From Phycisphaerales bacterium (GTDB taxonomy: Bacteria; Planctomycetota; Phycisphaerae; SM23-33): 20,374 bases of DNA. The translations under genes and the position numbers were made by a program. Under the pieces are notes generated by a model. It was not told the DNA's origin. It saw nothing but the letters and a program-made list of their open reading frames with translations, and did not search any database. Of the stretch, positions 8,144 through 15,136 are shown in pieces; positions within the stretch are counted from its first letter, which is position 1; every line of letters begins with the position of its first letter. Location: assembly GCA_003171235.1 (NCBI GenBank), contig PMYM01000015.1, positions 10,185 to 30,558 on the forward strand, written 5' to 3'.

Positions 8144-9331
8144 ATGGACGAGTCAGAGGCATTGCGCAAACCTGCCTCCTGCGAGGCTATGCCGGATGGG
8201 GTGCGTCTGATCCGCGTGCTGCACATCCTGCATACCCTGGCTCGGGCCGGGGCCGAGCAACTCGTTTATGAAATGGCGACCGCCAATCGCGCCCGCATGG
8301 TCACCGCCGCGATATGCCTGGACAGGGAAGGTCCGCTGGCTGACCAGTTGCGGGCAGAGGGGGTGGAGGTCTTCTGGACACATCGACGTGAAGGCTTGGA
8401 TTTTGGCCAAGCGCGAAGAATTGCCGAGATTATCGTGAAGTTCAGGCCGGATGTGATTCATTGCCACCAGTACACGCCCTTCTTCTACGGCGCGCTCGGG
8501 CGCATGCGGGCGCGCCGAGGGCGAATCGTCTTTACCGAACATGGGCGGCATGTTCCTGACGTAGTCAGCCTTAAGCGGCGCTGGTTCAACCGGCTGTTTC
8601 TGGCGCGCCAGGCGGACCGCATCACGGCTGTCTGCGGCTTCAGCCGCCAAAGCCTGATCGAAAAGGACGGCATGCCCGGCGACAGGATCGAGGTTATCTA
8701 TAACGGCGTGGCTCCTGAGCGATTCGAGCAGGCCATCGACCGTTCCGGGGCCCGGCAGCGACTGGGCGTGCCTGAGGACAAGCTGGTGATTGTCCAAGTG
8801 GGCACGTTCAGGGCAGTGAAGGACCAGGCGACGGCCATCCGGGCGTTTGCGAAGGTGAGCCGGGAAATCCCGCGGGCGATGCTGGTGTTCGGCGGCGATG
8901 GCCCGGACTTGCCGGCGTGCCGGGAGTTGGCATCCGATTTGGGGTTACAGGCATCGGTGGTCTTCCTGGGTTCACGGGACGATATACCACAGGTGCTGGC
9001 GGCGGCGGATATCATGTTGATGACCAGTCTTTCGGAAGCCCACAGCGTGTCGCTTCTCGAAGGCATGGCCTCAGGGCTGCCCATTGTCGCGACAAGAGTG
9101 GGTGGGATCCCCGAGACGGTGCTTGACGGGCAGACGGGTCTGCTGGCGCCGGCCGGGAACCCATGTGCCATTGGCGATTGCCTGATGCGCCTGCTGCGGG
9201 ACGAGAAGCGTCGTAGGGACATGGGGCAAGCGGGCCGTGAGCGGGTTCGCAGTCGCTTTGGTCGAAATGACATGCATCGTCGGTACATGGATATATATGG
9301 CGAACTGGCCCGCCTGGGGGGCCCGGCATGA
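8144..9331 (+). CDS. Family 4 glycosyltransferase (GT-B fold)
   Basis: A 395-aa GT4 enzyme. About 25 residues precede the first strand RVLHILHTLARAGAEQLVYE, with the usual Gly-rich loop. The N-terminal half has CHQYTPFFYGALG and FTEHGRHVPD, where the His pattern is common in this family. The C-terminal half has VQVGTFRAVKDQ (donor-binding Arg/Lys) and the EX7E motif SEAHSVSLLE with E298 and E306, followed by GLPIVATRVGGIPE. It should transfer a sugar to the growing lipid-linked unit in the cytoplasm; specificity is unknown. It starts 12 bp after the RIFT-barrel gene with AGGGA at 8131-8135, one of the few junctions in the block without an overlap, and ends in an ATGA overlap with a second GT4 gene. 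Confidence 0.94.
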   Translation: MDESEALRKPASCEAMPDGVRLIRVLHILHTLARAGAEQLVYEMATANRARMVTAAICLDREGPLADQLRAEGVEVFWTHRREGLDFGQARRIAEIIVKFRPDVIHCHQYTPFFYGALGRMRARRGRIVFTEHGRHVPDVVSLKRRWFNRLFLARQADRITAVCGFSRQSLIEKDGMPGDRIEVIYNGVAPERFEQAIDRSGARQRLGVPEDKLVIVQVGTFRAVKDQATAIRAFAKVSREIPRAMLVFGGDGPDLPACRELASDLGLQASVVFLGSRDDIPQVLAAADIMLMTSLSEAHSVSLLEGMASGLPIVATRVGGIPETVLDGQTGLLAPAGNPCAIGDCLMRLLRDEKRRRDMGQAGRERVRSRFGRNDMHRRYMDIYGELARLGGPA

Positions 9332-10458
9332 ATGATAATGGGGCCATTCGGATTCTTCATGTCCGGACGGTGCGCGGCACCGGCGGGGGGCCGGACAAGA
9401 CCACGCTCAACGGCTGCCGGCATCTCCGCCAAAGTGGGCATATTGCGGAGGCGTTCTACATCCTGGATCGCCGCGAGGATACTGGGCGGCTGCAGCAGTG
9501 GGCGAGGGATCTGGGCGTGACGATGCACGTTGCGCACGAATCATGGCCGCTCTCGCTGCGAACCGTGTGGAGCCTTCGGAATGTGCTGGACCGAGGCGAC
9601 TACGACATCGTCCACACGCATGAATACAAGTCCAACGCGCTGGTCCGCCTGCTGCGAGGCCGGCGGCGGCATCGAGTGGTCGCCACCGCCCACGGGTACA
9701 ACCGAACTACCTTTCGCGAAGGGTTCTATTACGCGCTCGAATGGCGAATCTTCCGCGGCGTCGACGCCATAATCGCCCCAACGCGCGAGATAGCCGACTT
9801 TCTGGTCGGCAAGGGTGTTCGTGAGGAAAAGATTCACGTGATCCACAATGGCATCGAGGTCGCCGGCCGGCAGCGCCCGGCGCCCGTGCCGGGCGAGGGG
9901 GCGCTCCGCCTGCTGTACCTGGGTCGCCTGAGCCCCGAGAAAGATCCGGCCAACCTGCTGGCAGCCATAGGCCTCCTGCGGTCGCGAGGGCTCGCACTGC
10001 GGGCGACGCTGGCCGGCGACGGCCCGGAGCGTGCGGCCCTCGAGCAACAGGTGCGGGCGCTGGGCTTGTCCGAGGTCGTTGAACTTCCGGGATTTGTGCC
10101 CGACATCATGCCGCTGCTGGCGAAAGCCGATATTCTAGTCAATCCCAGCCGCACCGAGGGTATGCCCAACGCGGTGCTCGAGGCGATGTGGGCGGGCGTC
10201 ACCGTCTGCGCGACCGGCGTGGGGGGCGTGCCGGAGATGATCCGCGACGGCGTGGACGGGCTGCTATGCCCGCCGCGCGACCCGCAGGCCCTGGCGGACA
10301 AGATCGCGAAGTTAGCCGGTGATGCGAATCTGCGCAAACAAATGGCCGACAGGGCGTATGATCGGGTGACCTCCGAGTTCAGTTTTGAGCGGCGGATGGA
10401 GCGGGTGCTGGACCTTTACCGACGCGTGCTGGGCGGGAGCCAGCGAGAGCGAACATGA
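9328..10458 (+). CDS. Family 4 glycosyltransferase (GT-B fold)
   Basis: A 376-aa GT4 enzyme, adjacent to and distantly resembling the preceding one. It begins with RILHVRTVRGTGGGPDKTTL (Gly-rich loop), has VHTHEYKSNAL and VATAHGYNRTTF in the first half, LYLGRLSPEKDP (Arg/Lys donor-binding motif) and the EX7E motif EGMPNAVLE with E277 and E285, then GVGGVPEMI. A cytoplasmic retaining sugar transferase for the EPS unit is the likely role. The ATG overlaps the previous stop (ATGA, 9328-9331) and its own stop overlaps the next ATG (10455-10458). Sequence between the motifs differs clearly from the gene at 8144, so these are separate enzymes rather than a recent duplicate. Confidence 0.94.
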   Translation: MNDNGAIRILHVRTVRGTGGGPDKTTLNGCRHLRQSGHIAEAFYILDRREDTGRLQQWARDLGVTMHVAHESWPLSLRTVWSLRNVLDRGDYDIVHTHEYKSNALVRLLRGRRRHRVVATAHGYNRTTFREGFYYALEWRIFRGVDAIIAPTREIADFLVGKGVREEKIHVIHNGIEVAGRQRPAPVPGEGALRLLYLGRLSPEKDPANLLAAIGLLRSRGLALRATLAGDGPERAALEQQVRALGLSEVVELPGFVPDIMPLLAKADILVNPSRTEGMPNAVLEAMWAGVTVCATGVGGVPEMIRDGVDGLLCPPRDPQALADKIAKLAGDANLRKQMADRAYDRVTSEFSFERRMERVLDLYRRVLGGSQRERT

Positions 10459-11096
10459 AGCCGGGCGTGAAAAAAATCCTGGAACTCATGGCTGCCGCCC
10501 TGGTCCTTCCCTGGCGCGGCTATTACCTGGCGTACCGGGTGGTGGCCGGCAGAGAGCGGGCTTGCCAGGCTCTTTCCCAACGGGTTTCGCGATGGCCGGG
10601 CGTTGGTGGCAACTACCTCCGGCGGGCCCTGCTGCGCGGGGTGCTGGCGCATGTCGGCCGGGAAGTCACGGTCTCGTTCGGCACCCTCTTCAGCAAGCCT
10701 TCGGCCCGTTTGGACGACGGTGTTTACATCGGGTCGTATTGCACACTCGGGAAAGTGACCATCGGGCGGGACACGCTGCTGGCCGACCATGTGATGATCC
10801 CCAGCGGCGCCGCACAGCACGGTGTGGCTCGGCTTGACGTTCCGGTCCGCCAGCAGCCGGGGACCTTTGAAACGATCGAGATCGGCCAGGACTGCTGGAT
10901 TGGGGCTGGGGCGATCGTGCTGGCCGGGGTTGGCGACCACTGCGTCGTCGCGGCCGGGAGCGTTGTGACGCACCCGGTGGAGGACTGGAAGATCGTGGCG
11001 GGCGTGCCGGCCCGGGTCGTGGGCGATCGCAGAGAGAAGGCCCTGCCGCCGGCCCCGGGCGACTCCGACGGCGGTTCAAACGGAAGCGTGGTATGA
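10455..11096 (+). CDS. Left-handed beta-helix acyltransferase
   Basis: A 213-aa protein with a hexapeptide-repeat (LbH) domain over about residues 75-190: turns such as VYIGSYCTLGKVTIGRDTLL, IEIGQDCWIGAGAIVLAGV and VVAAGSVVTHPVEDWKIVAG, ending with the typical VPARVVGDR. H122 in AAQHG is at a place where related acetyltransferases carry a functional His. Residues about 8-30 are moderately hydrophobic and basic and could touch the membrane. The family usually transfers an acetyl or other acyl group from CoA to a sugar hydroxyl or amino group; in this context it probably O- or N-acetylates an EPS sugar. It is coupled on both sides by ATGA overlaps. The LbH fold is secure; donor and acceptor are not. 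Confidence 0.88.
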   Translation: MKPGVKKILELMAAALVLPWRGYYLAYRVVAGRERACQALSQRVSRWPGVGGNYLRRALLRGVLAHVGREVTVSFGTLFSKPSARLDDGVYIGSYCTLGKVTIGRDTLLADHVMIPSGAAQHGVARLDVPVRQQPGTFETIEIGQDCWIGAGAIVLAGVGDHCVVAAGSVVTHPVEDWKIVAGVPARVVGDRREKALPPAPGDSDGGSNGSVV

Positions 11097-12259
11097 AGCG
11101 CCAAGCTCCGGATTTCGTGGTCTTCAGCGACGACTGGGGGCGGCATCCATCCAGTTGTCAGCACCTGTTTCGGCGCATCATGAAGGACCATCGTGTCCTG
11201 TGGGTCAACACCATCGGTCTCCGCGCGGCAAAACCGGACCGGTTCACGTTCCGGCGGGGATTTGAGAAGCTCAAGGAGTGGATGCGGCCGCTGAGGCAGA
11301 TCAATGAGAACCTATGGGTCTTGGCGCCCGTGATGCTTCCGGTCGCGGGCGACAGCGTGTTGGGCCGCCTAAACCGGGCGATGGCGTCGGCCTCGGTCCG
11401 GCGAGCGATGCGACAAGTCGGCATCGAGCGGCCGGTGTTGTGGGCGAGCGTGCCCACGGCGGTAGATTTCGTCGGCCAACTCGACGAGTCACTCTGCGCA
11501 TACTATGTCACCGACGACTTCAGCCTCTGGCCCGGCGGAAATGCCCAGAGAATCCGCGAGATGGACCGCCGGATGACGGAACAGTCGGACATTGTTTTCC
11601 CTTGCTCGCCGCCGCTCGAGCAGAGCCACCGGTTTGGCCGCGCCAAAGTGGTGCTGCTCCCGCACGCCGTGGACTACGAGCATTTCGTCGCGCCTCAGCC
11701 GGAGCCGGCAGACCTGTCCAGCCTGCCGCACCCGCGGGCGTGCTTTTTCGGCCTGATCTACGAGAAGATCGATTTGGATCTGTTGAGACGATTGGCGAGG
11801 GAGATGCCCCAACTGCACGTCGTGATGATCGGCCCGGTCAAGACCGATGTGTCGCGGCTGCAGGCCCTGCCGAATGTGCATTTTCTGGGCCCCAAGGCTT
11901 ACGACGTGCTGCCGGCCTACCTTCAGCACGTGGACGTGCTGGTGGCGCCGTACGTGCCGGATGAGGAAATCCTCGCCAGCGGCCCGCTCAAGATCCGTGA
12001 ATGCCTGGCCGTTGGGCGGCCGACCGTCGTCCGCGACCTTCCGAGCATCGAGGAATTCGGGGACTTGGTCCGTTTGTACCGCGATCCCGACAGCTTCATG
12101 ACAGGCGTCCGCGATGGCTTGGCCGAGCAGGGCGACTCCCTATGCGCCCGGATGCGCGGTCGCGTGCAGGCGCATTCATGGGAGAGTCGGGTCGGGACAA
12201 TCATGGAAGAGCTTGCCAAGCTCCGCCCACGGAACGCTGACAGGAGAGCCCGCAGGTGA
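11093..12259 (+). CDS. TuaH-like GT-B glycosyltransferase
   Basis: A 388-aa protein resembling the TuaH/GT1-like group of GT-B transferases. Features are DFVVFSDDWGRHPSSCQHLF at the N-terminus, VLWVNTIGLR near 35-44, AYYVTDDFSLWPG around 140-150, a second-domain strand CFFGLIYEKIDLDLL, and SGPLKIRECLAVGRPTVV, in which K300 and E303 occupy the donor-binding loop. It differs from the GT4 genes in lacking their EX7E signature. A sugar-transfer step in EPS assembly is the likely role; TuaH itself belongs to teichuronic acid synthesis in Bacillus. It starts in an ATGA overlap and ends in a GTGA overlap, which fixes its place in the same transcript. Confidence 0.85.
   Translation: MKRQAPDFVVFSDDWGRHPSSCQHLFRRIMKDHRVLWVNTIGLRAAKPDRFTFRRGFEKLKEWMRPLRQINENLWVLAPVMLPVAGDSVLGRLNRAMASASVRRAMRQVGIERPVLWASVPTAVDFVGQLDESLCAYYVTDDFSLWPGGNAQRIREMDRRMTEQSDIVFPCSPPLEQSHRFGRAKVVLLPHAVDYEHFVAPQPEPADLSSLPHPRACFFGLIYEKIDLDLLRRLAREMPQLHVVMIGPVKTDVSRLQALPNVHFLGPKAYDVLPAYLQHVDVLVAPYVPDEEILASGPLKIRECLAVGRPTVVRDLPSIEEFGDLVRLYRDPDSFMTGVRDGLAEQGDSLCARMRGRVQAHSWESRVGTIMEELAKLRPRNADRRARR
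12242..12246 (+). promoter_or_regulatory. Ribosome binding site for GTG start at 12256
   Basis: AGGAG lies 9 nt before GTG 12256, within the end of the preceding gene. It supports the GTG start in the GTGA overlap (12256-12259). Confidence 0.6.
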
Positions 12260-13341
12260 ATAGTCCTTCCCCAGGGATTCCGCTCGACGCGGCTCTGAAT
12301 GGGCCCGGAACCTCCTCGCTCACGGCGACCGTTTCAAACCAGACGCCCGATTGGGATGCTTTTCTGGCCTCACAGCCGCAGGCGGGGATCTTCCACGATC
12401 CGCGATGGGGGCTGGTCATGCAACGGGCCTATGGCAACAGGCCCTACTATTTGACGGCCACCCGCGCCGGCCAGGTAGTTGGCTGCCTGCAATTAGTCCA
12501 CCAGAAAAGCCTCCTGTTTGGGTCACACTTGTGCAGCCTGCCCTACTTCGACGCCGCCGGCATCGTGGCATCCGACGTAGCCGCGACGGAGTTGCTGTTG
12601 AACGAGTCCCGCCGCCTGCTGCAGAGGCTGAAGGCCAAGTGGGTGGAACTGCGGCATATCCAGCCTGTGGATGACGCCCTGCCGTCGCGGACGGACAAGA
12701 TCACGCTTCGCCTATCACTGCCGTCGACGGCCGAGGAACTGTGGGGGCAACTAAAGGCCAAGGTCCGCAACCAAATCCGCAAAGCCCAGCAAGCCGGCCT
12801 GCTCACGGCAAGCGGCGGCGTGGAACTGATCGACGAATTCCATGCCGTGTACTGCCGCAACATGCGCGATCTGGGCAGCCCCCCTCACGCCCTGCGGTTT
12901 TTCCGGTGGATTGCCGAGACCTTCGGCGCCGCCGTCCGCCTGCATGTCGTCCGCCTGGGGGACCGCCCTGTCGCGGCCTCTTTCACGTTGAGGACCGGTT
13001 CCGTCGTGTGCGTGCCGTGGGCCGGTAGCGACTGGCGCGTTAACGACCTGTGCGGCAACATGCTTCTGTACTGGGCGATGCTCGAAGACGCCTGCCGCCT
13101 CGGCGCCACGTGCTTCGACTTCGGCCGCAGCACCCGCGACAGCGGCACCCACAAGTTCAAGAAGCAATGGGGCGCCGAGGAAGTCCAGTTGCACTGGCAT
13201 TACCTGCTGCGCGCGGGGGTGGCGAAGCCCCAGCCACTTATCGTTGGAGGCGCGTTCCGCGTCATGACCGGAATGTGGAGGCGGTTGCCGGTGAGTCTGG
13301 CCAGGCGCCTTGGCCCCAGCATCATCAGCCGAGTGACATGA
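12256..13341 (+). CDS. FemAB-like protein, PEP-CTERM/exosortase-associated type
   Basis: A 361-aa GNAT-fold FemAB-type protein. Motifs fit the exosortase-associated FemAB family (TIGR03019-like): FHDPRWGLVMQRAYGNRPYY near 46-65, KVRNQIRKAQQAGL in the middle, RNMRDLGSP at 201-209, and FDFGRSTRDSGTHKFKKQWG from 287. Classical FemAB enzymes move amino acids from aminoacyl-tRNA to peptidoglycan precursors; the role of the exosortase-linked version is not established, and aminoacylation of an EPS or peptide acceptor is only a guess. No signal or membrane segment is visible, so it should be cytoplasmic. It overlaps the TuaH-like gene by GTGA and is one base from the next start. Its presence ties the EPS block to the exosortase gene further on. 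Confidence 0.9.
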   Translation: MNSPSPGIPLDAALNGPGTSSLTATVSNQTPDWDAFLASQPQAGIFHDPRWGLVMQRAYGNRPYYLTATRAGQVVGCLQLVHQKSLLFGSHLCSLPYFDAAGIVASDVAATELLLNESRRLLQRLKAKWVELRHIQPVDDALPSRTDKITLRLSLPSTAEELWGQLKAKVRNQIRKAQQAGLLTASGGVELIDEFHAVYCRNMRDLGSPPHALRFFRWIAETFGAAVRLHVVRLGDRPVAASFTLRTGSVVCVPWAGSDWRVNDLCGNMLLYWAMLEDACRLGATCFDFGRSTRDSGTHKFKKQWGAEEVQLHWHYLLRAGVAKPQPLIVGGAFRVMTGMWRRLPVSLARRLGPSIISRVT

Positions 13342-13342
13342 C

Positions 13343-14821
13343 ATGGACAAAACAACCATTATCCGGCAGCCAGGCGCGCCCAACTCAACACCGGGCATAC
13401 GGGCGCCGTTGCTGCTGGGGGGCACAGCCTTTGCCTTGCGACTGCTCGTCATGTGTCTGGCCAGTGACCCATCTGCGAGCGGCGATTCGCCCAGGTACAT
13501 CGAACTGGCGGATGGGCTCCTGAAATCCGGCCAGTTCGCTCGCGATAATGGCGAACAGCCCGACACGATCCATTACCCGCCGTATCAACTCCGGGTGCGC
13601 AACGGCGAGGAGCAGCCGCACGTGCCGGGACAGCTTCGCCCCGAGGTCATGCGCACGCCAGGCTATCCGGCGTTCCTGGCTCTTGTCGGTCTCCTATGCC
13701 TGCCGGCGCCGGCCGCGATCTTGCTGCAATGTGGTTTGGCGGCTGGCACCGTCATCATGACTTACTACTTATGCCTGAGATTGCTGGCCTCTAACCGCCT
13801 GGCAGTGCTGGCTGCGGCGATGGTGATGATCCATCCGGCGGACATCTTGTCCGCCAACCAGTTTCTCTCAGAAACGCTATTCACGTTCCTCTGGTTTGCC
13901 GCGATTGTGTGCGTTGTAGCCGGGAAGACGCGCCGCCACCTGTGGTGGTATGCAATCGCTGGCATCCTCGTGGCCCTCGGCACATTGGTTCGACCGGTGG
14001 GAGCTCTGTTGGGCATCCTCTTGGGGGCGTGGATTGTGGGAGAATCCCGGTCGCGGAAAGGCGCGATGATGGCGATGGTGCTGATCGTATCATCGGCCAT
14101 GCCCGTGGCGGCGTGGATGACGCGCAACGCCCGGGTGGGACGAGGGTTCATTCTGAGCGACCTCTCGACAGTTCAGTGGGGCAAGCTTTGCGGGGACATG
14201 GAGATGATGCAGGCCGGGCAGACCCGCTACCCGGAAGACTTTTGGCCACACTATCACGCCTTTTTCCGCGAAGTCGAATCGCAGTTGGGCACGACACCTT
14301 CCCCTCGTGTGCGTGACGCCGCACTTCGTGTGGCGGCCGGGCGTATCGCCGCTCATCCCGGCCCTTTCTTGAAGGTCACGCTCGACAGTGCCTCGAAGAC
14401 TTTGGTGGGGCATTCGTTGGGCGACATGGAAGCGTTGTTTGGGCGAACATACCGCCCGATGGGGCTGCGCGACTACCTGATGGGGCGTGGCCAAATTCGC
14501 GAGCCCGCCTCGACCGTCGAGTTAGTGTTGGTCTTGGCCTGGGTCTTGCTGAACCTTACGCTGGCAACGATGATGATTGTCGGGGTTTTACGCCTGCTGC
14601 TGCAGCGGCGATTTGGACTGGCATTCCTGCTAGTGGCCAGCGTGGCGTATTTCACTTTGCTGCCGCAGTCCCAGGGAGTTGAGCGAATGCGCGTGCCGTT
14701 TCTGGGCATCCAGGCCATTGCCGCCGCGGCGGCCTTCTTGCCAAGGCATAGGCGCGGAACGTCATCAGGTTCGTCCCCGGACGGCCAACTCTCCAGGCAA
14801 GACCAGATGGCATCCGTTTGA
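13343..14821 (+). CDS. ArnT/PMT-like polytopic glycosyltransferase (GT-C fold)
   Basis: A 492-aa integral membrane protein with a first helix at about residues 22-41, then a polar outer loop carrying SGDSPRYIELADGLL (D48 in the position of the GT-C catalytic Asp) and MRTPGYPAFLALVG (RTPGYPAFL at 104-112), the hallmark of ArnT/PMT-like (GT39/GT83) proteins, followed by about ten more hydrophobic helices. Such enzymes use polyprenyl-phosphate sugars on the outer side of the inner membrane to glycosylate lipids or proteins. Here it may decorate the EPS or an exported protein. The start ATG is separated by one base from the FemAB stop. It is the last gene of the dense block. The last ~30 residues are polar and Ser-rich. 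Confidence 0.88.
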   Translation: MDKTTIIRQPGAPNSTPGIRAPLLLGGTAFALRLLVMCLASDPSASGDSPRYIELADGLLKSGQFARDNGEQPDTIHYPPYQLRVRNGEEQPHVPGQLRPEVMRTPGYPAFLALVGLLCLPAPAAILLQCGLAAGTVIMTYYLCLRLLASNRLAVLAAAMVMIHPADILSANQFLSETLFTFLWFAAIVCVVAGKTRRHLWWYAIAGILVALGTLVRPVGALLGILLGAWIVGESRSRKGAMMAMVLIVSSAMPVAAWMTRNARVGRGFILSDLSTVQWGKLCGDMEMMQAGQTRYPEDFWPHYHAFFREVESQLGTTPSPRVRDAALRVAAGRIAAHPGPFLKVTLDSASKTLVGHSLGDMEALFGRTYRPMGLRDYLMGRGQIREPASTVELVLVLAWVLLNLTLATMMIVGVLRLLLQRRFGLAFLLVASVAYFTLLPQSQGVERMRVPFLGIQAIAAAAAFLPRHRRGTSSGSSPDGQLSRQDQMASV

Positions 14822-14980
14822 GGCGACTACGTGAAAAAGGTCAACGACGGAGCGAGCCTATGGCTTCGTCGGCCTTCCTTGCATCTGGAGGGTTTTGGCC
14901 GCAACGCGGCTCGCGCGGCATTCTGTTAGAGGCTATAAGCTCCTGAACGGCAAGCAGTTGGGCATTTCGGCAGCGCGCTG

Positions 14981-15009
14981 TTGACTTGCGGTTGGCAGCA
15001 GCCGACAAT
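14981..15009 (+). promoter_or_regulatory. Candidate sigma-70-type promoter
   Basis: TTGACT (14981-14986, 5 of 6 to consensus) is followed by a 17-nt spacer and GACAAT (15004-15009, 4 of 6). Predicted start of transcription is near 15016. GTTGGC-AGCA-GCCGAC (14991-15006, one G-T pair) is an inverted repeat across the spacer and the edge of the -10 box, which could serve as a protein-binding site. Based on consensus matching only. Confidence 0.4.
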
Positions 15010-15029
15010 GGCCGTGTGCGCATGGGTTG

Positions 15030-15067
15030 GTGACTGAGGGTTGCCGGAGGGTCGGCGCCCTTGTCAC
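15030..15067 (+). other. Stem-loop in predicted 5' leader of exosortase gene
   Basis: GTGAC (15030-15034) pairs with GTCAC (15063-15067), GGG (15038-15040) with CCC (15058-15060), and GCCG (15043-15046) with CGGC (15053-15056) around a GAGGGT loop. The three stems stack with small internal loops. It lies 20 nt before the Shine-Dalgarno at 15087. It matches no riboswitch class I know. Confidence 0.4.
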
Positions 15068-15086
15068 GCGGGATCAAGTTGTTAGC

Positions 15087-15093
15087 GGAGGAG
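15087..15093 (+). promoter_or_regulatory. Strong Shine-Dalgarno upstream of exosortase
   Basis: GGAGGAG is the best ribosome-binding site in the gap. It is 7 nt before a TTG at 15101 (leader ORF), 6 nt before an ATT at 15100 in the exosortase frame, and 39 nt before the ATG at 15133, too far to serve that ATG directly. It therefore suggests either translation of the leader ORF or an unusual exosortase start. Confidence 0.5.
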
Positions 15094-15100
15094 TCTTTAA

Positions 15101-15136
15101 TTGCGCGTTTTGGGCGCGGAGCCAACTTGTCTATGA
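15101..15136 (+). CDS. Possible 11-aa leader peptide coupled to exosortase
   Basis: TTG at 15101, 7 nt after GGAGGAG, opens a frame reading (M)RVLGAEPTCL that stops at TGA 15134-15136. That stop overlaps the exosortase ATG (ATGA, 15133-15136), the junction style used between most genes in this window. A TAA immediately precedes the TTG in frame, so the ORF cannot start earlier. It may act as a translational coupler rather than make a functional peptide. Chance occurrence is possible. Confidence 0.3.
   Translation: MRVLGAEPTCL

Larger units (their letters stand above)
14822..15132 (+). other. Intergenic leader region before the exosortase gene
   Basis: This gap of about 310 bp is the only long break between recognised genes. 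It holds a promoter candidate (14981-15009), a stem-loop (15030-15067), a strong Shine-Dalgarno (15087-15093) and a short leader ORF (15101-15136), each listed separately. A 32-codon GTG frame at 14831-14929 resembles nothing and is not called. GCCGC-AAC-GCGGC at 14898-14910 is a small hairpin without a T-run, so no clear terminator for the upstream block is seen. A TATAAG box at 14934-14939 has no matching -35 element. Confidence 0.6.

Noticed and set aside
8144..10458. Recent tandem duplication of the two adjacent GT4 genes
   Set aside because: They share only family motifs; the sequence between motifs and the N-termini differ clearly.
14831..14929. 32-codon GTG frame after the ArnT-like gene
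   Set aside because: Short, no clear ribosome-binding site, no resemblance to known peptides; open frames of this size are expected by chance here.
15061..15132. TTG 15061 as start of the exosortase
   Set aside because: No ribosome-binding site at suitable distance, and the TTG lies in the 3' arm region of the leader stem-loop. ATG 15133 gives a more usual N-terminus.
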